This document shows positions 47,569 through 59,068 of a stretch of DNA of 64,000 nt, piece by piece. Positions within the stretch are counted from its first letter, which is position 1; each line of letters opens with the position of its first letter. The notes below the pieces were generated by a model. That model ran no database searches and was not told the origin of the DNA. It saw only the letters and a program-made list of their open reading frames with translations. The translations under genes and the position numbers were made by a program. The DNA is from Lentinula raphanica (taxonomy: Eukaryota > Basidiomycota > Agaricomycetes > Agaricales > Omphalotaceae), in the NCBI GenBank assembly GCA_027919835.1, contig JANVFP010000034.1, positions 496,001-560,000 of the forward strand. Direction: 5' to 3'.

Positions 47569-48342
47569 CTACAACTTGATCAAGGGCTCTTCAGCGGCAT
47601 TATCAGCCTTCGTTTCAGAGACGGCATAAGTTTCCATTTTCTCGTAGATGCCATCGATACCATCTGATATGTCAACGAGCTTCTCTTCCAAGACATAAAT
47701 CTTTTGTCCTTCTGGCGGAACCTCTGTCATTTCACCAGGCGCCAAACGACTTTCTTCGTCAGCGGGGGCACGACTGGCGCGGCACCTGCGGACGAGGCCC
47801 CTGACGATGAAGAATGTCATTCCAAAGAAGAAGATTACAGAAAGAGTCAAGAATTGGACACAGACAACGCGCAGTGCGCTGTCAGCGATGTAGTGGAATC
47901 GTTCGGTAAGAGCCTCCTCGTACGACGAAGCGTCTTCAAGTCGATTGAAGATCACATCATTGATGATCAAGAAGACGCTGAATAGCATATTGAACAGTAA
48001 GCCCCTCAGGACAGCACGTCGAGAGCGTTTCTTCTTGTTCTGTGCCTTCTCAGCCTTCTCGGCCATGCGCTTTTCGACCAATTCGCGGAATCCTGGGCGG
48101 TAGCGCATCGCAAGACGGACAGATCCATGGATGAAGGCGAAGATGGCTGCAAAATAGAAGAAGAAGGAAAGGAAGGAGAGTGATACGACGGCGGAAAAGT
48201 AATTGATATCCCTGGCCTGAGCCTTCAGCGATTCCTTCACCTCATCGCTGATAGCGAAAGGCAAACAGTCGAAGGGATAGAATGCTTCGAGAGCAAGCCC
48301 ATAGAAGGCGACAGCATATCGTATGAAGGACAGTATCATCAT
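47569..48342 (-). CDS. Orphan four-TM membrane protein
   Basis: A single uninterrupted frame from MMILSFIRYAVAFYGLALEA (48342) to the stop at 47569, 257 residues. Predicted TM helices are near residues 5-22, 50-78 (FSAVVSLSFLSFFFYFAAIF), 115-135 (LLFNMLFSVFLIINDVIF) and 165-190 (CVQFLTLSVIFFFGMTFFIV). A Lys/Arg-rich cytoplasmic loop (KRMAEKAEKAQNKKKRSRR) separates TM2 and TM3. The C-terminal tail is acidic and helical, ending EEPLIKL. The open frame extends upstream to 48624, but that part is Cys-rich and not protein-like, so 48342 is the preferred start. It is intronless, unlike its neighbours. I recognise no family. Confidence 0.65.
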   Translation of the reverse strand: MMILSFIRYAVAFYGLALEAFYPFDCLPFAISDEVKESLKAQARDINYFSAVVSLSFLSFFFYFAAIFAFIHGSVRLAMRYRPGFRELVEKRMAEKAEKAQNKKKRSRRAVLRGLLFNMLFSVFLIINDVIFNRLEDASSYEEALTERFHYIADSALRVVCVQFLTLSVIFFFGMTFFIVRGLVRRCRASRAPADEESRLAPGEMTEVPPEGQKIYVLEEKLVDISDGIDGIYEKMETYAVSETKADNAAEEPLIKL

Positions 48343-48659
48343 GTTGTAGGTTGAAGATGAAGAGCAAGTGGTGGTTCTGGGGAGAGAGTGGTTGCCGAAC
48401 GCTGACGGAATTCCATCAGGGAATGATATTTCCCACAAGTAACATGCTGACGTAATTGGCATTGCCAATAAAGCCGCTGCAGACTCAGTACAGCCATGAA
48501 TATACTTACACCTTGTCTTTAGTATGTACAGCTTGTCTCTTCCCGCAAAACAAATGCAATGCTGCGATTGAAAACAAAGCGGAAAGAAGAGTACATGTGT
48601 ACAGTACACAGAGCAGACGCACAAGATGCAAGATCGACGGATATCAATGAATAATGTAC

Positions 48660-50336
48660 CTAGTTTTCCTGCCCAACGAGATCAAGGCCGTCGTTTAGGT
48701 TGCCTCCTATTATTGCCTTCGCCCATGCTGCATCCCTCCCCACATACAGGGCGAAATATTCGCCCAAGACGTCGTGCAGCCGAGTGTCGACCTGTAGATC
48801 GGCTTCGTCAGACAGATTCAACGAATCTGACATTTCTGAATCCGATGGCGGACGTAGAACATGGAGAGCATCCATGACTGCCTTCTTCAAAGCTTCATCT
48901 TCAACCACATTACCCATCTCTTGTTGTACTTCAATTCCAACCACTTTGGCTCCTCCACTCTCGACCAACCCTTGCCTTACAGCCTCTTTGCCAACGCCGA
49001 TCAACCCACGGATCGCACCTTCCCGAGTGCCTTTGCTCTTCCCAGGAGAGATCAAAGCAAGGAGTAAGGTCTTCATTATCCGCGGAGAGAGAGATGGATA
49101 CGTTGTGGAGTGTTTCGTAAGTAGACCAGAAAGGGTTTGTGAAGATATCGTTCGTAGTTGTGTTGAATGTGAACGCGGTAACGATGAATGCAGCAGTGTC
49201 GAGAGCAGAGGGGGAAGTAGTTGATGAAGCTACGGATACGGATAAGACTGAGAAGGAGGGCTATGATTGGACACACTCACGTATGGCTCGACAAATAACG
49301 TGTTGTTGTCTAGAATCGCCCCGATGACCTCCATCAGAATTTCCAAGACTTTACCATCGTTTTCTGTCTGGACACCTTCTTTTAAAGCCCCAACAACACC
49401 TTCACCAACCCAACGGATAAGATACGGCAGGAGTGCTTGAAGCCCTGCGTCGCTTCGCAGACTGGCTAGAGCCGCAGTACGCTTTGCGAAATCGGATGAA
49501 GGAGGCAACAAGGATGATGTGAGACGCGTGTAGTATAGTTGTAGTTCTCGAGACAGAACTTGTTTAACAAGATGTTGTGATTGCTGCTGCTGCTGTGGCT
49601 TCTTGATGTCGTTTGCGATTCCAGTGCCGTTGATCATGGCTAATGGCGGTGCCGATGGTGCAGCTACTACACCGTTGGGTTTCGCTGTCTCTGGAGGATG
49701 AAGATCGATCTCTCTGGGAACGGGAGGAGGGTTTTCTGGTATAAGAGGCTGCACGCCTTCCACCGCCAACCAATGTGCGGTCCAGCTCACGCCTTTTGGC
49801 ATGACGATTTTCTCTTCCCTCAAAACTCGATCAAAATCAATCTCTTCGTCTTCGACAAAATATACCGCTCCCGCGTTGGCTGAACCAGAAGACGCGGCAT
49901 TGTTAGATAAATGACCATATACTGGTGCTGCACGCCTGAACGTCGGAGGATTGTGTGGTGTGTGTCCGTACAATGGCTCGATATTAAGGACGCGAAGAGC
50001 CTGTTCGATATCAGAGGTTGTCATAGTGGTCCGACGACCATGACGCATGAATTTCGCGGCTTCCTGATGCTCAATGAACGAAGAGGTCTGATGAAGATAG
50101 GACTTTCTCATACCTCTACAACCTGATGAACCCTATACTCCACATCGCTAGCCAATGCAGTCGCTATCGCGTCCGAGATGTTGATGTTCAACATTTCCGC
50201 CACATCCTAGCAGCGCACGTTAATCCATAGGCAGGGTATACGATCTAGCAATTGTGCACACTTTGATCGAGTCAGCTTTGTAGACACCTGTGTGGTGAGG
50301 TTGTGCTGTGCGCGCCTTTGGAGGTTTTGTGTTCAT
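48660..50336 (-). CDS. TAF6: Transcription initiation factor TFIID subunit TAF6
   Basis: TFIID/SAGA subunit that pairs with TAF9 through a histone fold. The first exon MNTKPPKARTAQPHHTGVYK ends ADSIK. A GTGTGC...CTGCTAG intron leads to DVAEMLNINISDAIATALAS and DVEYRVHQVVE, and another intron leads to HQEAAKFMRHGRRTTMTTSD and LRVLNIEPLYGHTPHNPPTF. This is the complete TAF6 histone fold. An acidic stretch YFVEDEEIDFDRVLREEKIV precedes the HEAT-repeat domain (LSRELQLYYTRLTSSLLPPS, ALLPYLIRWVGEGVVGALKE, MEVIGAILDNNTLFVEPY). A QQQQQ tract lies between the two domains. The stop at 48660 follows LDLVGQEN. Length and order are normal for the family. Confidence 0.95.
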
Positions 50337-50613
50337 TTTGTGGGTTTTGTGTAGGTTGAGATGTGGTTGAGATGTGGTTGACGATATAATTATCGCGATT
50401 GAAAGACGTTTGGGACAACGAAACAGATCTAAAGAGAGCGTCTTCAAGTCCAAGTAGACTCGGCACACCTTTAGTGGTGATGGTAACAACAATCAAGGAG
50501 TGAGTACGATAGACGCCGGTCAAGCGCCCGTTCGATTCCAGTAGACAGTGATTAAGTATCCAAAAATTACAGTAAGTATGACGATCGTTAAAGAAACAAA
50601 CAGTCCTGGTCAT

Positions 50614-52446
50614 TCAAGCATCCTGTAGCTGCGAAAGAGCTTCCTTCAAAGACTCCTCTACAGTGGTAGTCCAACACCATTTCCACTCGTCAATCATCAG
50701 AGCACTCAATTCATGAAGCTTTTTCGCAGCGGTCGCTGTGTCCGCATGCAAAAAATCAAACCCATCATAATGCAAAGCGAAGTAATGACCGTTAGCCATC
50801 GCTCTTGCACCCTTTTCTTGCGTCCATGGTCGTCGAAACTTGTCATAAATTTTTAGAGTTTGAGAAAGGGTGCTTAGCACCGTTCTCGGATCACCTAGGA
50901 GCTCTGCTAGGAAATATGCATCCTGTGCACTATGCGTTTAGCCAAGCATAGATACCTTGAGTTTAAGCATACCTCGATAGCCTGTCCTGCCCCTGTTCCT
51001 TGGTGGGGACTACTGCTATGTGCCTAGATTAAACATAGAATTAGTGAACATTGAAGTCGCATAGTGCATGCCTGAAGAAAAGACGAACTGCATCTCCTAG
51101 CAAAGCTACGCGGTCAGATACAAAGGTAGGCAGGTCAGTTACAGTATGGATTGCCCATTTTATTGGCCTGCGAATGTGCTACGAGCATGAGTTAGTCCTT
51201 GATGAAGCGTTGCAGACAAAAGTCAAAACTACGTATATCTCACCTTGAGCCATTGTCTGACTTGCGGCTCCCAACTCTCGAAGTGTGCGATATCAAAGAG
51301 CTCTGATTCGTGCACTTCCTTGCTCCAAGGTCCGGGATAAGGCGTACCCCGAAGATGTGGTTGGAAATGAAACAGAGCCAGATTCACTTCTTGTCCTTGC
51401 GATACTGGATAGACGATCATATGCTGAATGAACCGAATCAAATCAACATCATAGTTCGAGCCGAACAAATGGACACCAAAATGTACCAACCACGTCTTTT
51501 CCACAGTACTATGAAAGGAGATATGGTTAGCCTGATCAATCCTTTGCACACACAGCGGAGAAAAGCTGTACCATAGTTGGCGTCGTCGGAAGAGTCGGTA
51601 AGCCCTTGTCATAGTCTCCCTTTAGTCTCTCCACGGGTATAAGGGCTCGATAAGCGACAGATCCAGACCAAGATATATAGTCATCATAGGCTGGCCTTGC
51701 TTGTTCATTTGAGGTTCGCCCATTGTCACGATCAAGTTGAAGCTGTTCACGAACAAGGCACCTCCGAACCGCCGACTTGATACCATCTGCACCTACCAAG
51801 ATATCGCATGTAGCGTGCGTGCCGTCCTCAAATGAGAGTCGAATAGGCCCCCCGTGTTTCCCTTGGGAGTAAGACTTTAACCGTTTAGAGTGATGAATCC
51901 GGCATGACGGCGATATATGTTGGAGAAGTATTTCCTGAAATTGGCCTCGGTGGAATGTCAAGAGTGGTCCTGGATAGCCACAATCATGAGGACACAGAAA
52001 ACATTACAGAAGACTGCTTGCCACGACTGAACATATTCCCAAACGTGTACCCGTTCAATTGATCGCTCTTGCGGAAGGAGAAGCTATGGACTGTGTGACA
52101 GTAGACCCCAGTTCATGCTCAAAGTTCAGAGAGGACGCAGGGTGAAACTGACCTTGTGTGTTTGTAGGCACGACGGATGTTATTTTGGACATCTCCTCGC
52201 CCAGTCCAAGTGCACAGAGCACATTCCACGCACGAGGCCACACGCCGATACCAGCACCAAAGGGAGAGAATTTTGCAGTGGATTCGTAGATGTTGACTGA
52301 GATATCTGAGTATTTGGACAGCGCATACGCATGCGCAAGTCCTCCGATACCTCCTCCACTAGAAAAAACAAAGAGGATTGAGCTCCAGAAATAAGCTCAA
52401 TGGAAGAGACGTACCATATAGCAACCCTGAACTTTACGACGCCCAT
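50614..52446 (-). CDS. FAD-dependent monooxygenase (salicylate hydroxylase-like)
   Basis: Class A flavoprotein hydroxylase. It starts at 52446 (MGVVKFRVAI), and a short intron completes the Rossmann motif CGGGIGGLAHAYALSK (GxGxxG). Further motifs are FGAGIGVWPRAWNVLCALGL, the DG motif CDILVGADGIKSAVRRCLV, and the flavin ribityl-binding GD motif DRVALLGDA/AHSSSPHQGTGAG, formed across an intron. C-terminal helices follow (DAYFLAELLGDPRTVLSTLS, KFRRPWTQEKGARAMANGHY), with the stop at 50614. The protein has no signal peptide, so it is probably cytosolic. It resembles fungal salicylate 1-hydroxylase and related aromatic-ring hydroxylases. The substrate is unknown and no partner pathway gene is adjacent. 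All cofactor motifs are present. Confidence 0.9.
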
Positions 52447-54309
52447 TGAAGCGCAAGTGAAGTTCCTCCAAGTACTCAACGAGCAAAGCCTATGAAGCAA
52501 ATGGTACGGTCGATTCTGTGGTGGATCCACATAAGTCAGAGATCATAAGCAAAAACGATTACATCAAGATTGTGGCGTTGGAAGTCGACACGGAAATGGA
52601 ATCGTATCGTGTTCTTCAAAGGGGGAGACGCAGATCTGGGATGTTGACTGATGTTGGTGAATGGGCTCTAAGCACAGCCAACATGTGAGATGAGTACCTT
52701 CCGATTCGATAGCAATTGCTCTCGGTTGGTGCACAATTCGAACTCGAGCTATGAGAGCATAAAAGCCGCGGGTGATGTGCCTTGAAGGAAACGTGGAGAG
52801 AGAGAAGACTTCCGCCAGAACAATCCTATGTGTAGTACAAGTAGAAGCAGAATGGCTTCTGCTGCAGGGAGCAGTTGTCATCCGCAGAAGACAGACGTAC
52901 AAACTACATTTCACTAAGATAATGAGTTCGTTTGAGTCAGATTTGAGTCACAGAACTTGGAAGGATTTCACTGAGTCCCACTGGCCTGTCCCAGCAGGTC
53001 CCAGCACGCTCACCTCCAACTAGCGCCCCTTTCTAGTAGGACCGTTCTAGCCCTGTTTGTCCCAGTCCTGAGTCGAAGAAAGATCTGAGGAACTCGAGTA
53101 AGTATTCATAGTCAACGCGCGAACAGAATTGATTCAGATAAGGCACATCTGTCCGCGGCATTGCTACTCGCAGGAAACCTAGAGAGTTTTGCCAAACGAA
53201 GCAGACAAACTTTCTCTCTCTCCGTGGCGCAAGGCTCGAGTAGGAGGAGAAGATTCCCAGTTTGTTCACTCACTTGTTTAGTTACAAATGTCGATCCAGA
53301 TTAGCTGTTGGAGAGAAGGCTGTTAAAGAGAAAATAGCCGGCAAGAGAGTCTCCGAACTCTGAGTGCTTCTGGTACGACTAGGTACACAGTCCAAAGAAA
53401 TGAGGCGAGAAATAATCGGACCACAGGCAAGAATCAAGGCTTGCTATCGGCTGCTTGTGGTAGAAGTATGTGATCCATCGTGTGTGTGCTCTCGGCTCTC
53501 TAAGAGAAATCTCGACTGCACCTGTATCTTGAGTCTGTAATCATCAATCAGTCGAGTAGGGTTTAGCGTTGATTCTTTTGCAAGAGTCGCAAGCCTCACG
53601 GTTTGCCATGAACATGACACTGGCAGTGCCAGTGTGCAAAACAAGTTGAAGTTGCTCGGGAATAGCCGGGATTTCATGGTGTGGGCGCTCAATATTCAAT
53701 TGTCGACGGTCCGATTCCCGACCGCTCGGTCGATTCCGCTCGTCCTTCGAGTTCAGCCGTAAGTACGTCGAAATATCGCCCAACATGACACGACGCAGCC
53801 TACAATCGTTCATTTTACTGATTTAGTACACTAATTCCCGCTCTGGCTGCCCAAAAAAGCATCCAAAAGAAACGAATACTCATAGTGACAGAGTACTTAC
53901 ATATTCCTAGTAATTTCTCGAGCTCACTCCACACCAGAAAGACCCAGTGATCAAGAGGATACGTTATGCAAAAGTATGCAACCGGAGGTCATATCGACGT
54001 ATGCCTTCGGGCTTCGGCATTAGCAGGCAGTGTCCCCCTGCGTTTCCGCACAGTTTGACGGTGGAATTCTACATGGCAATTTCCCCGCATTGTATGTATA
54101 TGTACCGACCATAATCAATCATCTCTATCAGTTCCGTCGACCAGCTGGAGAGCTGATAGGGAGAATCTCAAGAGGATTTTCATATCAGTAATATCGGACG
54201 CCAGGCTCGACCCGCCCATTTTATGATTTGTCACAAGCGAAGAAAAAAAAGTTCAAAAGAACCGCTCGTTGTAGAATTCAATATGACGTCTTGAATATGG
54301 TCAAGTAAC
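52447..54309. other. Intergenic region between FAD monooxygenase and LanC-like gene
   Basis: The 1.9-kb divergent region. The minus-strand frame at 52564-52914 is open but lacks splice or domain support. A perfect inverted repeat ACACTGGC-AGT-GCCAGTGT is at 53617-53635, and a CGACCG-CT-CGGTCG palindrome lies near 53718-53731. No gene was seen. Confidence 0.5.
53617..53635. repeat. Perfect 8-bp inverted repeat with 3-nt loop
   Basis: ACACTGGC-AGT-GCCAGTGT reads as a perfect dyad in the intergenic region. It could be a protein-binding site or a hairpin; a chance palindrome is also possible. Confidence 0.4.
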
Positions 54310-56078
54310 ATGAGGTCATTTTATGTAGAAACAAATCCTGCTTCCCAACGTGACGTTCACTCTTTTGCGTTCGTTGTTCGAGCTCTGCTAAAACTTGAAG
54401 CCAGGTTCAAAAAATTCGAGGATATGCATACACGATTCATATCGCACGAAGATGGTCCTCCTAATGATTTGCATGTGGACGAAATTTGGATCAGCCTCGT
54501 CCGGGAGGCAAGGCAAATATGTCGGGAATCTGCCACCGCAGGGTCTGACCCAGATGTTTTGAGTATTTATCATGGTCCCGCAGGTCGTTGCTTTTTTTCG
54601 TCTGTCATTTCGAAATATATTCACAGTTGTTGACACAATCTATGTATTTTACAGGTTTTGCTGTCTTGTCTCGTCTCGTAGCATCTTTTTCCGACTTAGG
54701 TCCTCCACTCGACCGAGTGGGACGAGCCAACTTGCAGGAGAACCTACAACAGATAGACAGGACCTGCCTTCCAAACATTGTCCATTCACTAACGGCCGCT
54801 GGTTGGCGCCCAAAATCCCTTGGAAAATTGTCCTTCCTTGAGACCCCGGTTGGGATTGCTACCGAAGTTCTCATAGACCAAATGAAGAACCCAGAAAGTT
54901 CAAATTCGTATAAACAAGAAGATCTTTCAGCTTGTACTGAAGTCATGCAACGGGCTTTGAGAACCCAGGCTGATGAACCCGATGAAGGCGAAGATGATGG
55001 TTGCGAAGTGTTGTATGGTCAAGCTGGTTTGCTCTATGCCCTCTTAAGATTGAGGGCTAGTAGCGCCGGAGCAAATCAAGAGATCAAGATTAATTTAGAT
55101 TCGTTCGTAAACGAATCGACCATCGCGAGCGTCATCCGCTCTATCATTACACGAGGACGTTTCGGAGCATCCCACTACGCCTCTAATGTGTCCCGTAGGT
55201 CTGCTGTCCCTTCCCTGATGTGGTCATGGCACCATAAACGATATCTGGGTGCCTCACACGGTGTAGGTAAGTTGCGGACAATTGGAGAGATCGAAATCAA
55301 AACACAGTATTGATTTCCAGCGAACCTACAGCGGGCATACTTCATGTCCTACTCATGTGCCCACTGGACACGATAGCACCCTATATACCCGATATCTTGC
55401 AAACGATTGAGTGGTTAATCACTTATCAAGATAACGAGGGGAACTGGCCCACGAGCTTGAAGCAGAGATACTCTCAGAAGAACGATCTTGTCCAGTACGT
55501 CTGAAAACCCAACGCTTGGGTTCACACAGAACATGTTTCGCATATTGATATCATGATTTCGCGCTTGTAGATGGTGCCACGGAGCCCCGGGTATGCTCAT
55601 TCTCTTCGCAACGCTTATTAGGCGTGCGATCAGAAATCCCGAGGTATTTCCTCTGACGACGCCTTTCCTGAACAGTCTCTCCGAGGCGATCCAGCGAGGA
55701 GCGAATATCGTGTATCAAAAAGGACTCCTGCGCAAAGGCGTCGGGCTTTGCCACGGTGTAGGCGGATCCGTTTACGCGTTGCTGGCTGCCTCGGATGCGA
55801 TGGGAATGTGGAAGCAGTACGAGTCCTCCAAGGTATATTTCCTGAGAGCCATTCATCTGGCACACCTCGCGACTTCCTACAGTCAACTCACACAGGCGGG
55901 AGAGATGACTACGCCAGACAAACCTTGGAGTTTGTACGGGGGTCTGGCGGGTATGTGCTGTGCGTGGGCGGAGGTGTACGACAGGCTTGGGACTACGGGG
56001 AGGAACCTGAATCAGCTTGATTTCTCCTGGTGCAGGTTGAGGAGCGGAATGCCGGGATTTGATGATCTCAGCGAATGA
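54310..56078 (+). CDS. LanC-like (LANCL-type) zinc protein
   Basis: Eukaryotic LanC-like protein with an alpha/alpha-barrel and a zinc site. Human LANCL proteins add glutathione to dehydroamino acids in damaged proteins. Exons join GPA/GFAVLSRL, GASHGVA/GILHVLLM and LVQ/WCHGAPG in frame. Family motifs in order are EVLYGQAGLLYALLRLR, YLGASHGVAGI (GxxHG), LVQWCHGAPGMLILFA (first zinc Cys) and GVGLCHGVGGSVYALLAA (Cys-His zinc ligands), with the tail KPWSLYGGLAGMCCAWAEVY. In the last zinc motif the usual CHG-x-x-GN has GGS rather than GN. Acidic N-terminal residues and no signal peptide suggest the cytosol. Stop at 56078. No lantibiotic-like precursor or dehydratase gene lies nearby. Confidence 0.92.
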
Positions 56079-56483
56079 GATGGGGGTACTTATGATGATC
56101 ACATAGGAAATCTTACCTGACTTTGCAAGTCAGCCGTTGTAAACTAGCAAGTCCATAACTATGCTGCAATTGCATCTTACTTTGCGAACAGTTGGGATTT
56201 TACGATTTTTGTCGTTGTCCGGTGAAGTATATCCAGCTCTGGTTAGCTGGCCATGAATACGAGAAGAGTGCAATGGATACAGGGCAGGAATCGGAGCGCT
56301 CAGAAAGAGAAACGATGAGACGTGTTGGATTCAATTTGATACCAGGATCAGAATTTTTGTCTTCTGACATGGTCATGCGAGAAATGCGTCATAGGAAGGA
56401 CGCAAATTGGAAATGTAGGGAGGAGGTTGACCATCGCTGCTCTAACATGGTTTATGACGGATTATAGCTCTAGATTGATATCA

Positions 56484-57043
56484 CTAGTGTCCCACTAGTT
56501 GCTCGAGAACAGGTAGGTAGTCGGGTGTTGTGAGGCTGTAACAGCGAAGTGACCTAGTTCTCCCTTCACATATAGTTCTAAAATCGCTCGGAGTAGACAA
56601 TGGCGGTTCTTTCACCACTCGAAGAATGTAGCCTTTTTCGTCATCATAATTCAGCTCTGCCTTCACGGTACCTGAGGACGAATATCTGGTCAGAAAACTG
56701 TATTGTTGCACGAGAAAATATGTGCACCTTTGTGATGTTTCTGCCGCGTATGAGGTTGTCCTAACCATGACGACCCAATATGGAGATCCAACACCTTCTC
56801 TTCGCCAACGATCCACAGAATGTGTTTATTGCGGCATACATGTAGAGGGAAAGGTTGACGGAGGCCATAGATGACTCGACTTGGCGCAACAGCGGCAAAA
56901 TCATCTGGAAACACCCGCTCGCAACGCTCGATAAACGAAGACGTCACGATACCGTCCTTGACCAGGAGTTCTTTCAATGGGGCGAGGACAGGACTTTTAA
57001 CGATTCGCCATATAGGCAAAGACCATGGGATCTTATTGGGCAT
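56484..57043 (-). CDS. Conserved-looking hypothetical protein, unknown function
   Basis: The start at 57043 gives MPNKIPWSLPIWRIVKSPVL, then VTSSFIERCERVFPDDFAAV, YGLRQPFPLHVCRNKHILWI and HIGSSWLGQPHTRQKHHK. A GTGCAC...CCTCAG intron leads to GTVKAELNYDDEKGYILRVV and a tail TTPDYLPVLEQLVGH, stopping at 56484. The same frame is open upstream to an AG at about 57247 (reads LPKFDLSRLPSASGHIYYHL) without an in-frame ATG, so an additional 5' exon is likely. No domain is recognised and there is no signal peptide or TM segment. It is head-to-head with CAF16 and tail-to-tail with the LanC-like gene. Confidence 0.6.
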
Positions 57044-57628
57044 TGTCCAGTCCTGAGTTTGACTGTCCTCTCCTGTAGTCCGGAATCGTAGCTCGGAGCA
57101 AATGGAAGGCCGGTTTGGGGGAAGGTGGTAATATATATGACCAGAGGCAGACGGTAAGCGACTAAGGTCGAATTTTGGGAGGAGGTTTATAGGTGGGTGC
57201 GTGTCATCAATCCGGAGGTCGGCAATGGAAGTGAAGGGAATCTGTCCTAGAGAAAGGTCCTGCTCTTGATGTTGAGGCTCAGAAGCAATTCAGAGAGAAG
57301 ATTTAGAGATAGCTTACGGTAGTCGGAGGTTGGTGGTTCAGAGCTAAATTATGAGAGAGACAGCGAGGGACGTGTTTTGTCGCTATGTGCCGCCATTTGA
57401 GAGATTTCCTCGGTATCGTTGAGAACGAGGAAAGCATGAATGATTTGGTCGCGTCGAGAGAATTATTTTGTTTGGGCGCTTATGATGGGCGTCTGTACAA
57501 CGTACATGATCATCACGTCCGGCGTCAAAATAGAAACCTATAGAAACTCCCAATTATTATTCTGTTCCTCTTCGTCAACGTTCGACATTCATCATTCAGC
57601 TCGTATCCAGATCGTTCTTTCTTGATTG

Positions 57629-58866
57629 ATGCACTCAGGAACTGCGGTAGAGATATCTAATCTCACATTCAGCCACAGTCCACCAGGAGGCCGACCGAAC
57701 GATGCTGTCGTCGCTCTCCGCAATGTCAACTTCTCTCTTCCCACCGGATCACGCACCCTACTCATTGGAGGGAACGGCGCTGGGAAGAGTACACTGCTGT
57801 ACATCTTAGCAGGAAAGCGCATGATTCAGCAAGGCGATGTTCATGTGTTTGGAAAAGATGTATTCAAGGATTTCCCTCCGAATCTGGTTTATTTGGGCAC
57901 GGAATGGTATGTGTATCGTACATGATCTTGGTAATGGAACTTGCTTCGGCGCGGGATGACTCTTCGCTTTGGAATTGCTCGTACTGACAACAATGATTCT
58001 AGGGCGATGAATGCTGGCGTTCGGAGGGACATTGTGGTTTCCGATTTTCTCAATAGTGTGGGTGGGTATAGACATAAGGAGCGTAGAGACCATCTCCTTG
58101 ATATTCTGGATATTGATCTAGACTGGTACGTTTCAGTTCTGCTTCGTCGGGAGCACATTGACATTTCCAATGCTGAGTGAATAGGTGACTGATGTTACCA
58201 TAGGCATATGCACGCCATATCAGACGGTGAACGACGTCGTGTTCAACTATGTATGGGGCTAATGGGAGAATGGGACCTGTTACTTCTCGATGAAGTCACA
58301 GTAGACTTGGATGTCCTTGTTCGGGATAATCTACTCAATCTCCTGAAAGAGGAAACGATCAATAGAGGTGCTACCGTCGTTTGTGAGTTTTTATCTCCTT
58401 TCTAGTGAAGGTTCATTTGCTAAACCGAAGTTTGTTCCATGTAGACGCCACTCACATATTTGACGGTTTGAACGATTTCCCTACACACATCGCCCATATG
58501 CGTGATGGATCGTTTGTCCTTAACCCTACTCCGTGGCCACTTAGCGTGGACGTGGAGAATGCAGAACTCCTCAAAGCAGGCTCTACGCTCCACGCAATTG
58601 CTTTGCACTGGCTTGCTGCAGATAGGGCGTTGAGGATCCAAGAGGAAAAGGAAGGGAAGAGAGCAAAGACTAGAGGACGCAGGACAAACGTAGGCCATTT
58701 GAACTTGTATCATCTTCACTCGGACTGACCACTGATCTGGTTCTGAACATAGATTGCGCCAGGTGATGTCGATAGAGAGTCCTTTTACAAGAAGTATGTC
58801 TAACTCTCGTATCAATGCGTCTCTTCTGACTCATATTCGTCTTTCAGGTACGACTATAGTCATTGA
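57629..58866 (+). CDS. CAF16: Soluble ABC ATPase, CCR4-associated factor CAF16-like
   Basis: Non-transporter ABC protein; in yeast Caf16 associates with the CCR4-NOT complex. The start ATG is at 57629 ([20 protein letters not shown]). Walker A is [19 protein letters not shown]. Exons join [24 protein letters not shown] and [22 protein letters not shown], which carries the ABC signature [10 protein letters not shown]. The Walker B line is [20 protein letters not shown], and the switch His is in [15 protein letters not shown]. The last two exons add [14 protein letters not shown] and YDYSH, with the stop at 58864-58866. There are no TM segments, as expected. It shares a promoter region of under 600 bp with the divergent upstream gene. 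Confidence 0.93.
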
Positions 58867-59068
58867 ACCAACTCTCTGCTTTTTTGTTTTTACTCTGTCA
58901 CTTTCGACCACTGGACTTATCACAACCACATCATTGTATGTCTAGTTTTCAACAACTTGTTTTGTAGCGTAGTACACGACGAGGCTTCATAGGGCCTCTC
59001 ATTCGGATCAGGATCAACTTCTGATATGTTTTTTTCTGATACTGTATCAATTCGAAAAGTGTGTTTTT

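Noticed and set aside
50510..50560. tRNA-like T-loop (GTTCGATTCC)
   Set aside because: The flanking bases do not pair to form a T stem, and no acceptor or D arm can be drawn, so it is not a tRNA. The position also lies in the promoter of TAF6.
52564..52914. 116-codon minus-strand frame upstream of the FAD monooxygenase
   Set aside because: Composition is not protein-like, and it lies where the FAD monooxygenase promoter is expected.
50614..56078. LanC-like gene plus FAD monooxygenase as a peptide natural-product cluster
   Set aside because: No precursor peptide, dehydratase or export gene is nearby, the genes are 1.9 kb apart and divergent, and eukaryotic LanC-like genes usually stand alone.
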